Below are positions 25,571 to 38,549 of a DNA stretch of 64,000 nucleotides, piece by piece. This stretch comes from Armillaria gallica. Its lineage: Eukaryota; Basidiomycota; Agaricomycetes; Agaricales; Physalacriaceae. The translations under genes were made by a program, and so were the position numbers. The stretch covers positions 62,001 through 126,000 of the forward strand of contig JBANDB010000011.1 in the NCBI GenBank assembly GCA_037576215.1, given 5' to 3'. The notes under the pieces were generated by a model. That model was not told the origin of the DNA. It did not search any database and saw nothing but the letters and a program-made list of their open reading frames with translations. Each line of letters begins with the position of its first letter. Within the stretch, counting starts at the first letter, position 1.

Positions 25571-27399
25571 AAGACAACGGATGATCAAGGAATGTGGTGC
25601 AAACATATACGGCCTACCTCCGTGGACGACGGCAAAAGGAAACCTTCATCTGTCATCTGTTGCCATCACCCAGCAGCGATGGAAAAGGAGAGGTTGAATC
25701 GACAAAGGGGTAGGCAATACACGAACTGCTTGTCGCGGCTACTTCAACTGTGAACGACGCAGCAATAAGTGCAAGGAATAGTGCTTTGTGTATCTTGTCA
25801 TGTTCATGTCGCGATTGTCGGGGACGCGCTCATTCACAATGGCGGGAAAGAAACCACTCACCCATAGAGGAGGAGAATAGATGAAGCATACATTGAGTTA
25901 GGAGACAATGCGATATCTCGCAATCGACGATAAGAATATCGGTCAAGGTGGGAAGAAAGCCGAACACGCTCGAAACATTACGTCTCCAGTCGTCTCTCCA
26001 AATGATGACAGGAGCTGATACCCTTGATAACGCAACGGCCTGCTATTCAGCACTTGCTTGCGACCATTGATTCCGTCGGAAAGGAATTCCTATCCTTTCG
26101 AGAGTGTCGGTCGTTCTGTCCCTTTGTGATAGGCCCAGCAGAACACTGCAGAACAACCGTAGTGTACTCGCTCTTACGATCCCAAATGAGTCGCAGTTGG
26201 GTAAAAATCGCATGGCTGCATCCTATATCAAATATCAGGTTTGAGATGACCCTGCGCATGACCGTGGACGTACCGGTGTATACACATAATTCGCACTTGT
26301 AGCAAATTTCGGCCTATCGGGCTTCACAGAAACATATGAGAAAGAAATCAACCTCGAAAGATGGGAAACTTACATGAAGTCGTTGTCATACATAAACCCC
26401 ACTCGCAAACTATGAGAATCGCGCTCAGAGTTCAGCGGAATGTAGGAGAGGAGTCAAATTCCTTGATAAGGGACGATGCAAATATGATACAACGCACGAG
26501 AATGGGAGATCGGACAACAGGCTAATCCCTTATAAAACTTGAACGTTGACCGGAACCTGACTGCTGCTAGCCCGACCACGAAAAGTCCGGTCTGTTACCT
26601 TATCAGACGCGAAAAGACGAGTACGGAAGTGATAAATACTCAGTGATTCCATGCGAGTCTGACCGCCGGGAAGGATTGACAAAATGACAATAACATTGCC
26701 TGTGCGCCTAATTTCCCGAGGATATTGATTTCGCCATCGACGCCCGTGAAGGCTAGTACCGGACTCGCAATGCTGTCTATCCTAGCTGCCCGAGTGAGGA
26801 CACGAGTGCACTCAGGAAAAGCGGCACACGGACGAGATAACGACCTCAGGCATTGAAAAAGGCATCCTATCCGTCGCTGACAGCTATGACGAGAGTGAAG
26901 ATACAGTGGCAAGGGAGGTAGAATGAAACCCACCGGTAACTATCTGTAACAGTCATCACCCTGCCAAACCGGCCCATGCATTCCGTCACTTTGACCTGGA
27001 ACACGGTGCTGAATCTGTGTCAACGGCGTCAAAGCGACATTGTACTAAAGAACATAGTGGTACTACAACGTCGTACTCCAAAGTAAACCACAACGCCTTT
27101 TCCACTCTCAAATAGGCGATCATTGCTAATGCGTTCCTTAGGGTGATTCACAAGGCGGAGTCGAACATCACCTTCTGCGGAGAACATGTCGGACCCAGGA
27201 TACAGAGAGTTACCAAGGATACATCGCAGAGTCCAACCTAGATATTGGTCAGAACATCGAATACAATTCGGGACAAGACACACTATGGCATAGGTACTAC
27301 CTGACGCCCAAACCATGCTAGGCCCCCCAAATTTGAGTAACGTCGGAGACGCCTAGCATTTTACGCGTCCGCACCTATGCGAGAAAGACAAAAACATAA
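25571..27399. other. No supported gene
   Basis: Only short frames (up to about 97 codons) on both strands, without recognisable motifs or a matching copy elsewhere in the window. Likely decayed sequence. Confidence 0.35.
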
Positions 27400-27925
27400 T
27401 ATATGGGCGGATAAGAACAGACCCCGAAAACATATCAACTGCACATACCTAGGCCAGCCTAGCATAATCACAGTCGGTAGACGACAAAGGCGACAGTTAC
27501 GAGCTAGATACAGTTCAAACAATGTTGAAGCAAAGTAGGAAAATGTACATACCACGTTCGATGGGTAGGAATTCGTAGCAAGAATCTTCAAGCCGAAGAA
27601 GCGCTGAATTCAAGGAGAATCGATGCTGGTACGGGCGGATACTGATGCTATAGGTTCCGCAGTGTCATGGCTGCATATGAGAATAAGAAATGAAAGTGAA
27701 AAAGGAGCAAATGCACACATACAATCCGCTGACGTCGCACGGCGCAGAGTAGGGGAGTGAAACAGGCCGTCTCCAAAGGCTTAGATGTTGCCGCTGTATC
27801 CTCTTGAAGGGCATTGAGGTCGTCGGTGGTCGTCGTAGTTGATCGTCAAGACGTGAATATCAAATTTGCACCTATTTTCGGACTTCGGATTCCCGGACCG
27901 ACTTTACCACTTCACGCAGGTTACC
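27400..27925. repeat. Local duplicate, copy 1
   Basis: Aligns with 28620-28960. Shared phrases include GAAGCAAAGTAGGAA/GAAGCAAAGGTAGGAA and GAATATCAAATTTGCACC/GAATATCAAATTTACACC. The equivalent of the hAT insertion point in copy 2 is uninterrupted here. Confidence 0.5.
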
Positions 27926-28619
27926 AATCCTTTCGATAGAAAGGTGTCTACAACACACATGAATTACGCCTGCTCAGTTCAAATAGTGCCTAGTACGGGA
28001 TATGGTTCTGCTGGTTCGGTCACAAGTGCCGCAGTAAATGAGCAGTAAGTGATCCTTCTCTTCCCTGTCAGATATCTCGCTTAAGAATCAGATCTCCAGC
28101 ACACGTCGATTTGTGCAAGTAATCCTGTTCTGTTTTGAAAAAAAGTCAGAATATTAGCGGTGCTGGACGATTCACCCGGAACGAGGACATCAGAAAGACG
28201 GAGCAACGTCGGGAGGCGATTGCTGGGGCTTGCGGGTATGCACTGCAGATAATGACACGCAGGTTCGCCGTCGAGGTTTCTAACCAGCATGATCCAGGAT
28301 TATTGATCGCGGGCAGGCAGGTATTACTGAAAGATATTTCTACCGAAACGGACGATTTTTACTACCGCGGCACTTGTCCTCAAAACACGTTGTAATTTCC
28401 ATGGGAGGACCTAGATGACTTTCAGAACACTGAAAGAAGCTGAGGACAGTACACACGATGACCGTCGGTACTCCTAGTGCCTCTATCATCCTGGGGTCCC
28501 CAAACAGACGTCGCAAATCCTGTGATCCGCATTTCCGTGCCTACGCAAGAAAGACAGAACTGGGCCAATATGTGCGTACATCAGAACATTGCCTAGAAAG
28601 AGAGCAAGCGCGGGTACAC

Positions 28620-28960
28620 AGGGCAGTGCCGGATAACTACAATCTGCAGACACTCAAAGCAAGAAATTAATGACGCGACGGATGTTGGCTAGCCGCGTTT
28701 CAAAAAAAACACAAAGAAACGTCGAAGCAAAGGTAGGAAGATATACATACCAGGTTCGAGACCTAGGAAGCCCCGGCAGGGAACATAAATCTAAGCAAGG
28801 TCTTGATGGGTCGAGCATTACACTGTTGCTGCCGTGCCCTCTTAAAAAGGAACCGTCGTCGGTCGTGGTCGTAGTACATCAGCAAAAAGCGCGGCTTGAA
28901 TATCAAATTTACACCCATTTTGGGGTTGCGGATTCTCGGGCCGTCTCCTTCCGTATCAGT
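28620..28960. repeat. Local duplicate, copy 2
   Basis: Diverged partner of 27400-27925. A hAT-type element is inserted just after it, at 28967. Confidence 0.5.
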
Positions 28961-28966
28961 CTTTCT

Positions 28967-29297
28967 CAAGGGGTCTCCGGGATTTCATTCCGTGATACAG
29001 GGTACCCCCGTGGGAAATATCATGTGATCGCCCAATATGGTGCGTGACGCGCCTTTTATAGTATTTCTGTCACACGGTCGGTCGGATTTTTCAAAAATGT
29101 TTTTCAAGAAGTGCTCAAAATGCGGTAAAACACCTGGTACAATAGTCAAAAATCGGGCGAATTTTTTGTGATAAAACAGACCATATCTCTGTAACGGGTG
29201 AGAGTTATGCATTAAAATTTGTACTCCTAGACTTCTCTTACACATATCTTTCATTTTAGGACAGGATATCCTTCCACAAAATTTTTGAGACCCCTTG
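28967..29297. mobile_element. hAT-type non-autonomous element (331 bp)
   Basis: Inverted termini CAAGGGGTCTC at both ends, flanked by a perfect 8-bp target duplication GTCTTTCT (28959-28966 and 29298-29305). An 8-bp duplication and short termini are the hallmark of the hAT superfamily. There is no coding capacity, so it must be mobilised in trans. The interior is AT-rich with a CGGTCGGTCGG motif, a motif type also found in the related element at 37028-37976. Confidence 0.85.
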
Positions 29298-31269
29298 GTC
29301 TTTCTCTACGACATCCCTTGTTTCGCAATCTAGATATCCCTCTGATGTTCTAAATCTCTTCGCTTCTTTTACTCAGAGTGCATCATCTCCGTTTATGTGA
29401 GGAAGCAGGTTCTAATATTAAGAACCGAATTATTTGAAGTACAAGACGAATGACCGGAACGGAGATATTGAAAAGAGTCGGCGTTGAGAGGAAAGTAGCC
29501 TAATACTCCGTCGATGCCTTACTCTTGGTGCCCCAGTTCCGCCATTTTAACTACGGTGATCTATCACCTTACCATTTATTCTCTGTCTCCAGTGGCTACT
29601 GACCTTGTTACCACGTTCCAATTATAACAGCGAACTCCCGTTTGGTTCGGTCTCAAGCAACGGTGTGCCGGGTACATAATTGATGTTCTGTATACCTCCT
29701 CGCAAACCTAACATTGTCTTGGCCTTCGAGGACAGCGGTGATTCTTCTCACACGGATTTATCAGTCTTGCTCCTAGTGTTTGCATTTCTTCATGTCAGGA
29801 AAATAACGAAATAAATTCATGCAACCACTGACATGTTTATCCTAAGAACAAGGTGTCCCGAGCCGGTATTCAGGTTTGCATATCACTTGAGTTCTTCAGT
29901 TAAGGAGTCAGAACATTAATTTTCGACCTAGAAACGCTCTCTACCCTCTAGTATGAACACATCTATCCGCAAGGTGGTGGTCATAACGGAGGAGGCGTTA
30001 CTGTCACAAACTGTCATTAGCGCGTCGCGATCGCGGTTCCGGGTTTCCGGTCCACGAGGAACCGATCTGTTTTTGTGAAACCTGATCGTGCCAGCGAAGC
30101 CATCATCGCTGCCATTGTGGCGTACCCTTGCAAGCTTCGCATGCACCCTACCGGGCTTGTCCTAGCCCCGCAGCAATGCGAATTTGAAGGATAAAGTACG
30201 TGAAACGTCGAGGTGGTGATCCAGATTGAAACCAGACAGCGGGTTCAATAACAGAAACAAAATACGTGTTGACTCGTGTTGCCACGCGGAATGTATCTAG
30301 GCAGCAGTTGCCCAGCCAAAAGAACGTCACTGTCAAATACTTTTCCCTTCCGCCCTTATCCCGGAGTCATTTGACCAAGTGCCACACTGAATGAATCACA
30401 ATGATAGGCGCACACTTCAAGCAGCGCTTGAAATTTTTGAAAACCCTGCCCCGTAATTAGGTATCCACATCCACAAGAGTGTACAGGATACTGAGCGGCA
30501 GGAAAGAGGTCTAATATACTGATTCATCATCATCCTGATTGGTTACTTAAGAAGCGCATGAAATGTCATATAGGGATGTCGCTAACCTCCACGACATCAA
30601 GTGATATACACTTGTTGCGTTGCAACCTCCACTGACCATGCTTTGGCGTGTTAGCTGAATGTTTTAGTTGGATGTCGAAAACTGGACCGACATTGGGAGG
30701 GAGGCGCTATCCTGGATATTAAATGATTCAACCATACAGCACTGATCACGTTTGCAGTCTTTACCTCGCTGCTGCCGTACTGCGTTATCTTTAGAGCTAC
30801 GAAATTTTAGAGTTTTCTGGAGTCCCTTACTTTCCGCTATGTGGATCGTCTCAAGTCTATGTCACATAAAATACGAATAAGAAGTACGGACTGATGGTCT
30901 AGATACGTTAGGCTGGAGTGACGATCAGTATACATTCTGGGAAATTACTTATACCAATGTAAAAAAAAGAATCAAGAACTCGGCTTTACAAAGTATGGAT
31001 TTTGCCAACACACTCGAGGGCACAGTCAACCAAGCTACGATACAACCCTCCATGACTATTGCACCTGAAGCCAGACCGAAAGAGCAGCCGAATACAGCCT
31101 TAAGTTCTCTCCATTGCCCCGTGGGCGGTCGTGCCGCAAGTAGTGTTCGCTTTATTACAGCTATGCTCCGAGTATTTTTAGCTTCCTCGCTGTTCCAAGA
31201 GATTGGACATCCCGACAGATCTCTGCATCCATGACCTTATGCTTTTGCTTTTAATGCCTGGCCAAAATG

Positions 31270-31278
31270 TATATAAAG
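31270..31278 (+). promoter_or_regulatory. TATA box of gene U copy 2
   Basis: TATATAAAG lies 61 bases before the ATG at 31339. The matching position in copy 1 (8841-8847) reads ACATAAAG and is probably weaker. Assigned by position and sequence only. Confidence 0.5.
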
Positions 31279-31338
31279 GTTACGGCCGCAGAGCGTTAGC
31301 TGCTCTTCCGTCGCATTAATCCTGAGGTTCAAGCCGCG

Positions 31339-32587
31339 ATGTCTTCTGAGGTAAGAATGCATTATCTACACCTTTGGTGTACTAATATACTCGCTCCCTA
31401 GAAAATAACGCTGCCTACTATCAATAATTTGCTACGTGTTTGTGGTTTAATTGCGCTGGAGAAACCCTTCTCTCACACTTTTCAATGTCCCAGTCGGTCC
31501 CAACTCCTGGCCAACAGCTGGGGCGACTCGTGCAACCTGACTGCGCCTTAATCGGGGTGATGCTTACATCCCCAGCAGTCGTGCGCTTCTCTAAATTTCC
31601 TTCTTACGCTCAGTGTTTGATTACTTTTGTAGATCAGCATTGACTCAGACGGACATCAATGCATCAAAGGTCCACTGACCCAGAATCAACGACATATATT
31701 TCAAGGAAAGGCTCATGGCTCTGTGCTAAAACATTGCGTAGGTTCATTCTCGCTCGATAATCGAATTGTTCACTGAATAAGAATTGTCCAGCCTCGAGGA
31801 AACAACTATGTTGTTCCGAAAAAACGGTTGGTGACCATAGGTACGGCGCCGACCGAAGTTTGCAATGAGGCGTTTTGCCTGCTTCCCGATGCCGTATTTC
31901 ACAAGAATTTGGTTTGTTCCCCGTCACTTGTACGTGCCAATAACCCATATCATACGATACACCAGTAATCGTAAGTTTCGTGAGGTGTACACACAGTCTA
32001 CCAAGGCCCAAGCCCCAACTTTCCAGCTATTTCTACACCGAAATCCAAAGGACGAACGTTCGATTCTGCCAATATACTCCGTTATCCCCTTCATCTCAGC
32101 CGACCCTATGGACAGCGCGCTCAATCTTCCCGGTATTAGCACTGCTCGCTTGTTGTCTAAGGAACAAGATATACTGGTGAATGCTAACAGTTTCATCGAG
32201 GGCCCTATGCTCGGGAGTGATATTCAAGTCCTCAAAGTCAATATCATAGTGCGTAATTTGCAAGTATCGTGATGTACGGCGCCAATCACTCATATTGGCA
32301 TCTAGATAACCAGTTACGAGGATAACGGCCAAGGCATCACAATACCACTCGAGTGCAGCCATGGCCTCTTATCGCACCTTGGATTAGCGCAGACCATTGC
32401 GGCGAAGATCCGCTATATAATCAATCAGGTACGCAGATAAGTAACCTGGGCTTCCTGATATTTCAGCGATGAATCATAGAAGAATAATGACCTAAGACCC
32501 TTTGATGAGACAAATATAAGATTGGTAGCAATCTATTCGACGGATGACAGGGGAAGGCTTTGGAATGTAGCATATGCGATCGTGAAG
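31339..32587 (+). CDS. Gene U copy 2, uncharacterised, partial model
   Basis: Eight exons in one open frame of 288 codons: 31339-31350, 31402-31437, 31494-31556, 31633-31737, 31792-31929, 31985-32263, 32306-32428, 32480-32587. Every intron sits at the same place and phase as in copy 1. Exon 6 is the longest (93 codons; HRNPKDERSILPIYSVIPF is typical) and exon 7 reads SYEDNGQGITIPLECSHG. The donor after exon 8 is GC here but GT in copy 1. Further downstream a missing C near 32773 breaks the next exon-like stretch, so the C-terminus is not resolved and the gene may be impaired. The silent-biased differences from copy 1 indicate that it coded for protein for a long time. Family not recognised. 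Confidence 0.68.
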
Positions 32588-34287
32588 GCCTAAGCTTTGG
32601 GAAATATATATAGAAGTGAATTTGTTGTTGTTGTTTTTTGAGGACCGTGCAGTGAATTTTTGTACATCCATTGGCTAGTTTTCTCCCAGGTCTGATGGGA
32701 ACCTACTAATTTGTGAGCCGATCAAAAACGACTAGCCTGGCATCGAAATTTGAAGAAGCTTGAGCCTTGGTCCGGAGTTTACACTCGAGTTTCAAATGTC
32801 GTTGCATAAGAACAGTGGTATTAACGCTCTGGTACGTACAAACCATCAATCGGAGGGCATTGAGGGTTGATTTGGTCCGTATCAAGCTTCTGCCAGTACC
32901 TGGGAGTCCAAAATTACGATAAAAGATGTCCTCTCACCGTTAGGATTGGCTGCCTGAATGCTAATACTTGATTACTGCGATAACTGATGGAGATAGACCA
33001 CCACACTGTATAAGAACATTCCTTGGGATCAAATTAAAGTCTAGAATGAAACGACATACCTTCATTTGCAAATGAGTCTTATACCAGAAGTATCGTTTCA
33101 ATCCAGGGTTCGAGATAACGTTTGCTGAAAAGTGATGTCACACGAGATGATTCCCTGGCACAGGGCGGAATATGAATAAATTGCGATGTTCAGATCCTGA
33201 GCAACAACGGCGGATATTCTTCTCAAGAGCGCTTTGCATGAGTAGCGAGGAACCGTAAACTGTTCTGAAAGGAAAGGTCTGGATTCTACCCAATGCGACT
33301 GTTTGCGTACATGCTGGAAACAACGATAAGCGCCAATAGCCACGAATGCCGTCAGATGCGGCTCTAGAGATGTAGTAGTGGAGTGGCGTGCCCGTGCGCA
33401 CTGCCAATGAAGGAACCTGCTGACAGGGTGACACGAACTATGACCATGTATGCGTACTTCGCGGGTAAGGTTTGCTCTGCACGAAAATTTCCGGTGATGC
33501 CAAGAACTTCATGTGATGTTGTAGGATTCATCTTCGCGTAGTGATGGCAGTGCACACAGTAAATCGCCCAGGTCGTTAGGTTATTATAGACCCATGGAAT
33601 TCGAGGTAATCATTGACAACAGAAAACCGGGATAAATAGGTACGATGCTGTCGGGATGCGGCATCTGCTCCTTCGTCGGTCTCATATCCAGACCTTGGAT
33701 GTGACATAGAAGATAACGACTCCTAGAACAAGTAGTATTCAGAGAATCATTCTGAAGAAATCTGCTAAACACACCGGCGATGATATTCCCCAGAACACCG
33801 GTCGGATGCAACGACATTCAGGACTTTATGGTAGGCCATTTACTTCCACTTTGCTCTCTTTGTAGTCGATACGGAGAAGGTTACTATTCTCGCCGGGCTC
33901 TCTTTCCTTATATTCCTCTTTAAACATAGTGTTTGAGTGATTATTCGACAGAGAGGCTACGAAGCTCGATGCCTACACTGAATAAATCAGCAAGGGAACC
34001 ATATTAGAGGGATTTTATTTCTACTTGTGATGGATGACGGCAAAAAGCAGTGTGAATAAACGAAAGCTACAGGAGTGAGGCAAAAGCACTGCCTCGGTGA
34101 CCCTGTAGACCCTTGATGGTGATGCCGCCACACGGCTGAACTTCCAACGTTCGGTTGCCAAGAATATACGAGACCACAAACATCGTAAAATACTGATGGA
34201 GTGAAGTCTACCAAGTCGAATTGAGCGACATCGCAACGGGCCAAGAGAAAGGCACGTACCAAGGTCAATCAAAATTACTCAGAAAAA

Positions 34288-34476
34288 ATGGTACTGATGA
34301 AGAACTCAGAAGGTCTGCAATATCTGGTCGTAGCAGCTATCAAATACAAAAGGAATCTCTTTCCACATATAAGCCCAAGTTTTGTTGCCCGACGTGACCA
34401 CGTATCTTTTATGACACCTAACAGGTCGAAGTTCAATGTTCTGGTGCTATCACGCGCACGGCCGATAGTCGTGTAA
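34288..34476 (+). pseudogene. Conserved plus-strand coding stretch, copy 2
   Basis: Partner of 13006-13266. It shares LFPHI and SFVARRD and ends early at TAA where copy 1 continues for another 22 codons. The preceding frame (12737-12982 in copy 1) is broken here. Confidence 0.35.
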
Positions 34477-34799
34477 TACAAGGCAGGCAGGCAGGGTTCT
34501 AGCCGGCATTTCTCGGACCGCTTACAGTTCTCGGGAGCGTGAGACCATGGAACTTCATTTGGACCTTGTGAACTCGGGGCTGATCGCACAATCGTTCTGA
34601 ACTTTGACGTCCACTGCTGTCGACAAACTGGACTGCAGAGACAACGTATGACCAGCTTTTATTTCAATCATGGATTGAGAAAGGCTGACCAGTGACTTAG
34701 GTTCAAAACCCAGTTCGCAAATCATTCAAGCTCTCACCCTCTGTAATCGACATCTTCAAATCTTGTCCACGACCTTTCCTTTGAACGCGGACATGGTAC

Positions 34800-36424
34800 T
34801 GATTTTGTATCTTTATTCTTTAAGTGTTTAAAGAAATTATATCTACAGGACGCATGCCTCAAATGTACATTCAGCGCTATACGCCCTTATAATCCTTCGG
34901 TCAGTGCCATTGACCTCTTGCGTCGTAGATTCTCATCGCTCGACGTCTCCCAAGCCTCCATGTTGAAAGACATCGACAACCTTGAGCAGCAACTAGGTGA
35001 CATCGAGCCTCTGTTTGTACAAATCAGAGACCGGCGTAAGAAGCTCCTCAAGGATCTTCGCGGCTGTAAGGGCCTCCTAGCGCCCATTCGTTGTTTGCCT
35101 CGAGAGACATTGCTCCAGATATTTGGACTGGCATCTTCTGATATTCCCGATCCTGGTGATGCGCCTTGGATCCTCGGTAAAGTATGCTCTACATGGCGGA
35201 GCATTTCCCGTTCTTGTCCCTCCCTATGGACAAGAATCCACGTTCCTGAATACGGAAGAAATAATTTTACGTTCCTCGACACATACATTTCTCTTTCTCT
35301 TTCCGTCCACCTACCGATACACATGTCTGTTGAGAGACAGCTGGATCACAGAGACATGGATATCCTTCCTTCCTGGCATTACATATGGAGCTTACCGTGA
35401 CTGGAAAAGGATTATCTCGTCTATTATCCCTCGCCTCTTCCCCAGCTATCCACTTGACGAAACCTTTTCTCTACCGGGATGGCGATAATCAGCCGGAGAC
35501 CAACTATGCGGCCGTGAACATCCTTTTTTCCTCATCGCCCATCACCGAAACCCGTCTTCGACGTATTCCTTATTCGTGTATGTCAATCAATACGAGCCAT
35601 TTGCGAAAGCTACACATATATTCCTATGATCCCACTGAATTCTATTCCAATTTACAGCGCTCAAGACGTCTAATTGAATTCGTCATAAAGCTGGCTTCAC
35701 CTCCCGACGGTCTCATTAATACGGCATCAATTTCGTACCCCCTATGACCCACACATCTCTCCAGCGGCTGTCATTTGATGTGGCATTGGTCAATCCTCAT
35801 CAGAGAACCAATATTCCAGCCACCATCGACTATATCACCCTCCCGGCTCTTCGGCAATTCGAGGTTCTAGCAACCTCGCCCGGCGGTGTATCATGGTCTT
35901 TTCAAGCTATCGAGTATACCCGTCTTATTAGGCTCTTTCATCGGTCTCAGTGCAGTTTGACCGTTCTTACCGTCTCTGTACCCATGTCGTTCGAGGCTTT
36001 CCTTATTCCCATCCTCTCGCAATCTCCCGCTCTACGAAGACTTGACATCTTCCCCAATGCATCAATTGCAAGGGATGAATTTAGGGCACTGTCTCTCGAG
36101 CAGGGCGCAGTACCATGTTTGGAGCAGCTGTACATCACAGACACTCCAATCCGCATGGAGAATAGCGGTCTTTTGGAAGACACGGGCGGATTTCATGCGA
36201 TGATCCTTTCAAGATTGGATGGCGATAGTCGCCTGGATACACTACATCTATCATTGAAGACAGATTGGTCTCATCAGCCTCTAACGCTTCCAGTCCCTCA
36301 CGATTCACCATTCTGCGATTTGTTCAGGATCAAGGATCAAGGAATGAACGTTCAGTTAATCTTGGACATGAAGGATTGTCTCGTCGATGAAGAGGCTCGT
36401 GCTAGCTTCTTTGGTTCATCCTAA
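34800..36424 (+). pseudogene. F-box protein gene, copy 2 (frameshifted)
   Basis: Same architecture as 13467-15134: coiled-coil LEQQLGDIEPLFVQIRDRRK, F-box core LPRETLLQIFGLAS ... VCSTWRSISRSCPSLW, leucine-rich tail. The reading moves through three frames (34918-35400, 35385-35747, 35744-36424). One break is a missing base near 35738 relative to copy 1. The last part (226 codons, to CLVDEEARASFFGSS) is cleanly open, without the TAA seen in copy 1. The copies have thus broken independently. Confidence 0.75.
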
Positions 36425-36589
36425 ATTCACCTACGTAGATATTGATACATGCTCGTGAACCTGGTAAATTACACTCTTGTATGACTTTCGGCGCTTATAA
36501 AAATAAAATGCCAGAGCTTGGCCAGAGCTCGATGCCATTGTCTGTTTCGGAAACAGACTTACCAGCCGCAAACAAAACTGCATCTATGA

Positions 36590-36896
36590 AAGACTATACG
36601 CAGCGACAAGCTGATGGACTGACATGTATATCGTGTCAATTCTTGGTCAATTCGGTGTTTGCGAACAATCTCGCGACGTGCCAGTGATGCGTAACAGCTT
36701 TAGATTTAACCACCGAAATTTTCGCCTATATGAATAATGAGATCGTATACACGAAATCCAATTCATTCTTGTCCGATTTATCATGCATCGACGAAAAGCT
36801 TAACATTGAGCGCCTTTATTTGAGAAACATGAAACAAATAGCCATCCTTCTCATAATATTTGATAATAATTGTGCTCACCCTTTAGCCATATACCA
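36590..36896. repeat. Synthetase 3' flank, copy C
   Basis: Third copy of the 468-880 flank. Similarity ends near 36896, before the synthetase coding sequence would begin. Confidence 0.5.
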
Positions 36897-37027
36897 TCTA
36901 TCCGAGCCGCCTGAAAAGGAAGTTGAGTCGAGTAGAGGGTACCATGGTCTAGCGGGTCAACGTGGGTCGTGAAGGGAGAGACCCTTACCAAAGCACAATT
37001 TTTAGTGACTGGTCACTCAGCCATTCC

Positions 37028-37976
37028 CAAGGGGGTCTCAGATTTTTTTATAATTACACCCAGTCGGTTTTTTTTAAGCCCTCGTCAGACCGACCGACCG
37101 ACCGCCGTGGGAATAATATGCTCTGTATGGGCGGAACATACGGTATTGGTAAGCACACTGCCACCCGGTGAACCACGTTGCCGGTCATAGCCGGTCCTCC
37201 CTGCCGGAAAGGGAGAAGCGGCCTTTGCCACGGATGACCTCTGCACCTTTCTTGTGTCCCTTTGACCTCCTGGCTAAGCTGTAGAGATCTTATATTGTTG
37301 AAATACAGGGTATATCCGGTACGCAGTGGTAGACTGTAGAGACTTGTAAGTACGTAGTCACTTCCCAAATGGGAGTCTAATAGAGGATTAAATTCTTGTC
37401 TCCTGCAGAGACTCTACACATATTTATACTACTTGAAAATTATCTAGAATGTTCTAATTTACTACGAAACTATCCTTCGAGTCCTTTCTTCTACTTTCTT
37501 CAAGTACGAGCATTGTTGCTCGAACATTCCGGAAGTTACCGGATTGCCGATATGCCGGTTACCCGATATGGTACTTGCGGCATCGTCTCCAACATGTTGT
37601 GATATTCCGGTGACACGGCATGTCTCGGCATGCTTAGTAAGGCAGAATCCGGAGGAAATGGGTAGAAAGAGAATATATTAGGAAGTAAATAGTATAAATA
37701 CAGCGCACAGGCAGGGAAAGCTCCTCGTGAGTTTGTCTACCTAGTGACTAACAGCCTAACAGCTGGAGTGCATGGCATTCAAATCACAATATATATTTTA
37801 TGCAAGGTGAGGTGAAGCCACTTTTTAATATAAATATAGTCAATTCATGCCATGTAACACCTAATATACCCTCCAGAAACACAAAAAAATTTCCATAGAG
37901 ATTTTTTTCAAAGCAGCCTCGAAGGCGACCGACCGACCGACCCGGTGTTCCGGAACAACGGTCCGGAACCCCCTTG
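37028..37976. mobile_element. hAT-type non-autonomous element (949 bp)
   Basis: Termini CAAGGGGGTCTC (left) and, on the other strand, CAAGGGGGTTCC (right), with a perfect 8-bp target duplication GCCATTCC (37020-37027 and 37977-37984). The ends match the 331-bp element at 28967, so both belong to one family. GACCGACCGACC-type repeats lie near both ends (37086-37104 and 37926-37942). No transposase frame is present. The site interrupts a segment that is continuous at 6530-6690. Confidence 0.85.
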
Positions 37977-37984
37977 GCCATTCC

Positions 37985-38530
37985 TCATAAGCGGACCGGT
38001 AGAGGATCGGCAGAATATAGCCGTGCCACGTCGTGACACGTGGCAACACGTCATCGACACGTAGACAGTATAATAGTATAGATACCCCCTCGAGAAATGA
38101 AAAGACAGCTTTTACCCACTTAAAGTTTTTACAACAATTTACTTGAGCACTGAATATTTATTCAGACATCTCACGTGAGTCACGAATAAGTCACTCACGC
38201 ATAGCAATATCAATTTGAACCAACTTATCAACGCTATCACCGCCGAGAACGGCCATCAACACCATATCATTTCACACCGTCACATCCTTCACGTCACCTC
38301 ATTGAGCTTCGAAATCAGAGCTCAAATAGCAATCTAATCATTTCGACTACTGATAACCACACAGGGCTTCGACAAACAAGCTCAATACTACCGTCCATCA
38401 CTAACCCCTTCTCCCCCACACGAAGCTTCGCCAATTCCCATAGCATTCGTGCTTCTCCACATCGAACTACCGTCAACGCACGGACTAATGTCTGTGCACG
38501 GAATTCTACTAATCCCGACTTCCGCTGACA
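37985..38530. other. Second foreign segment beside the hAT element
   Basis: When 36915-39060 is aligned to 6530-7160, both the hAT element and this stretch are extra. It is AT-rich, with a TATAGATA motif near 38078 and a repeated phrase GAGCTTCG/GGGCTTCG. It could be the remnant of an older insertion, but I find no matching ends or target duplication. Confidence 0.4.
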
Positions 38531-38549
38531 CAGGGGGGTCTTTTTAGCA

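Larger units (their letters stand above)
29740..36896. repeat. Segmental duplication, block 2
   Basis: Collinear with block 1 (7300-16230) and about 1.8 kb shorter, mainly in the stretch between gene U and the F-box gene. It carries the better-preserved gene U copy and a broken F-box copy, and ends in the synthetase flank. The synthetase body itself is missing here. Confidence 0.75.
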
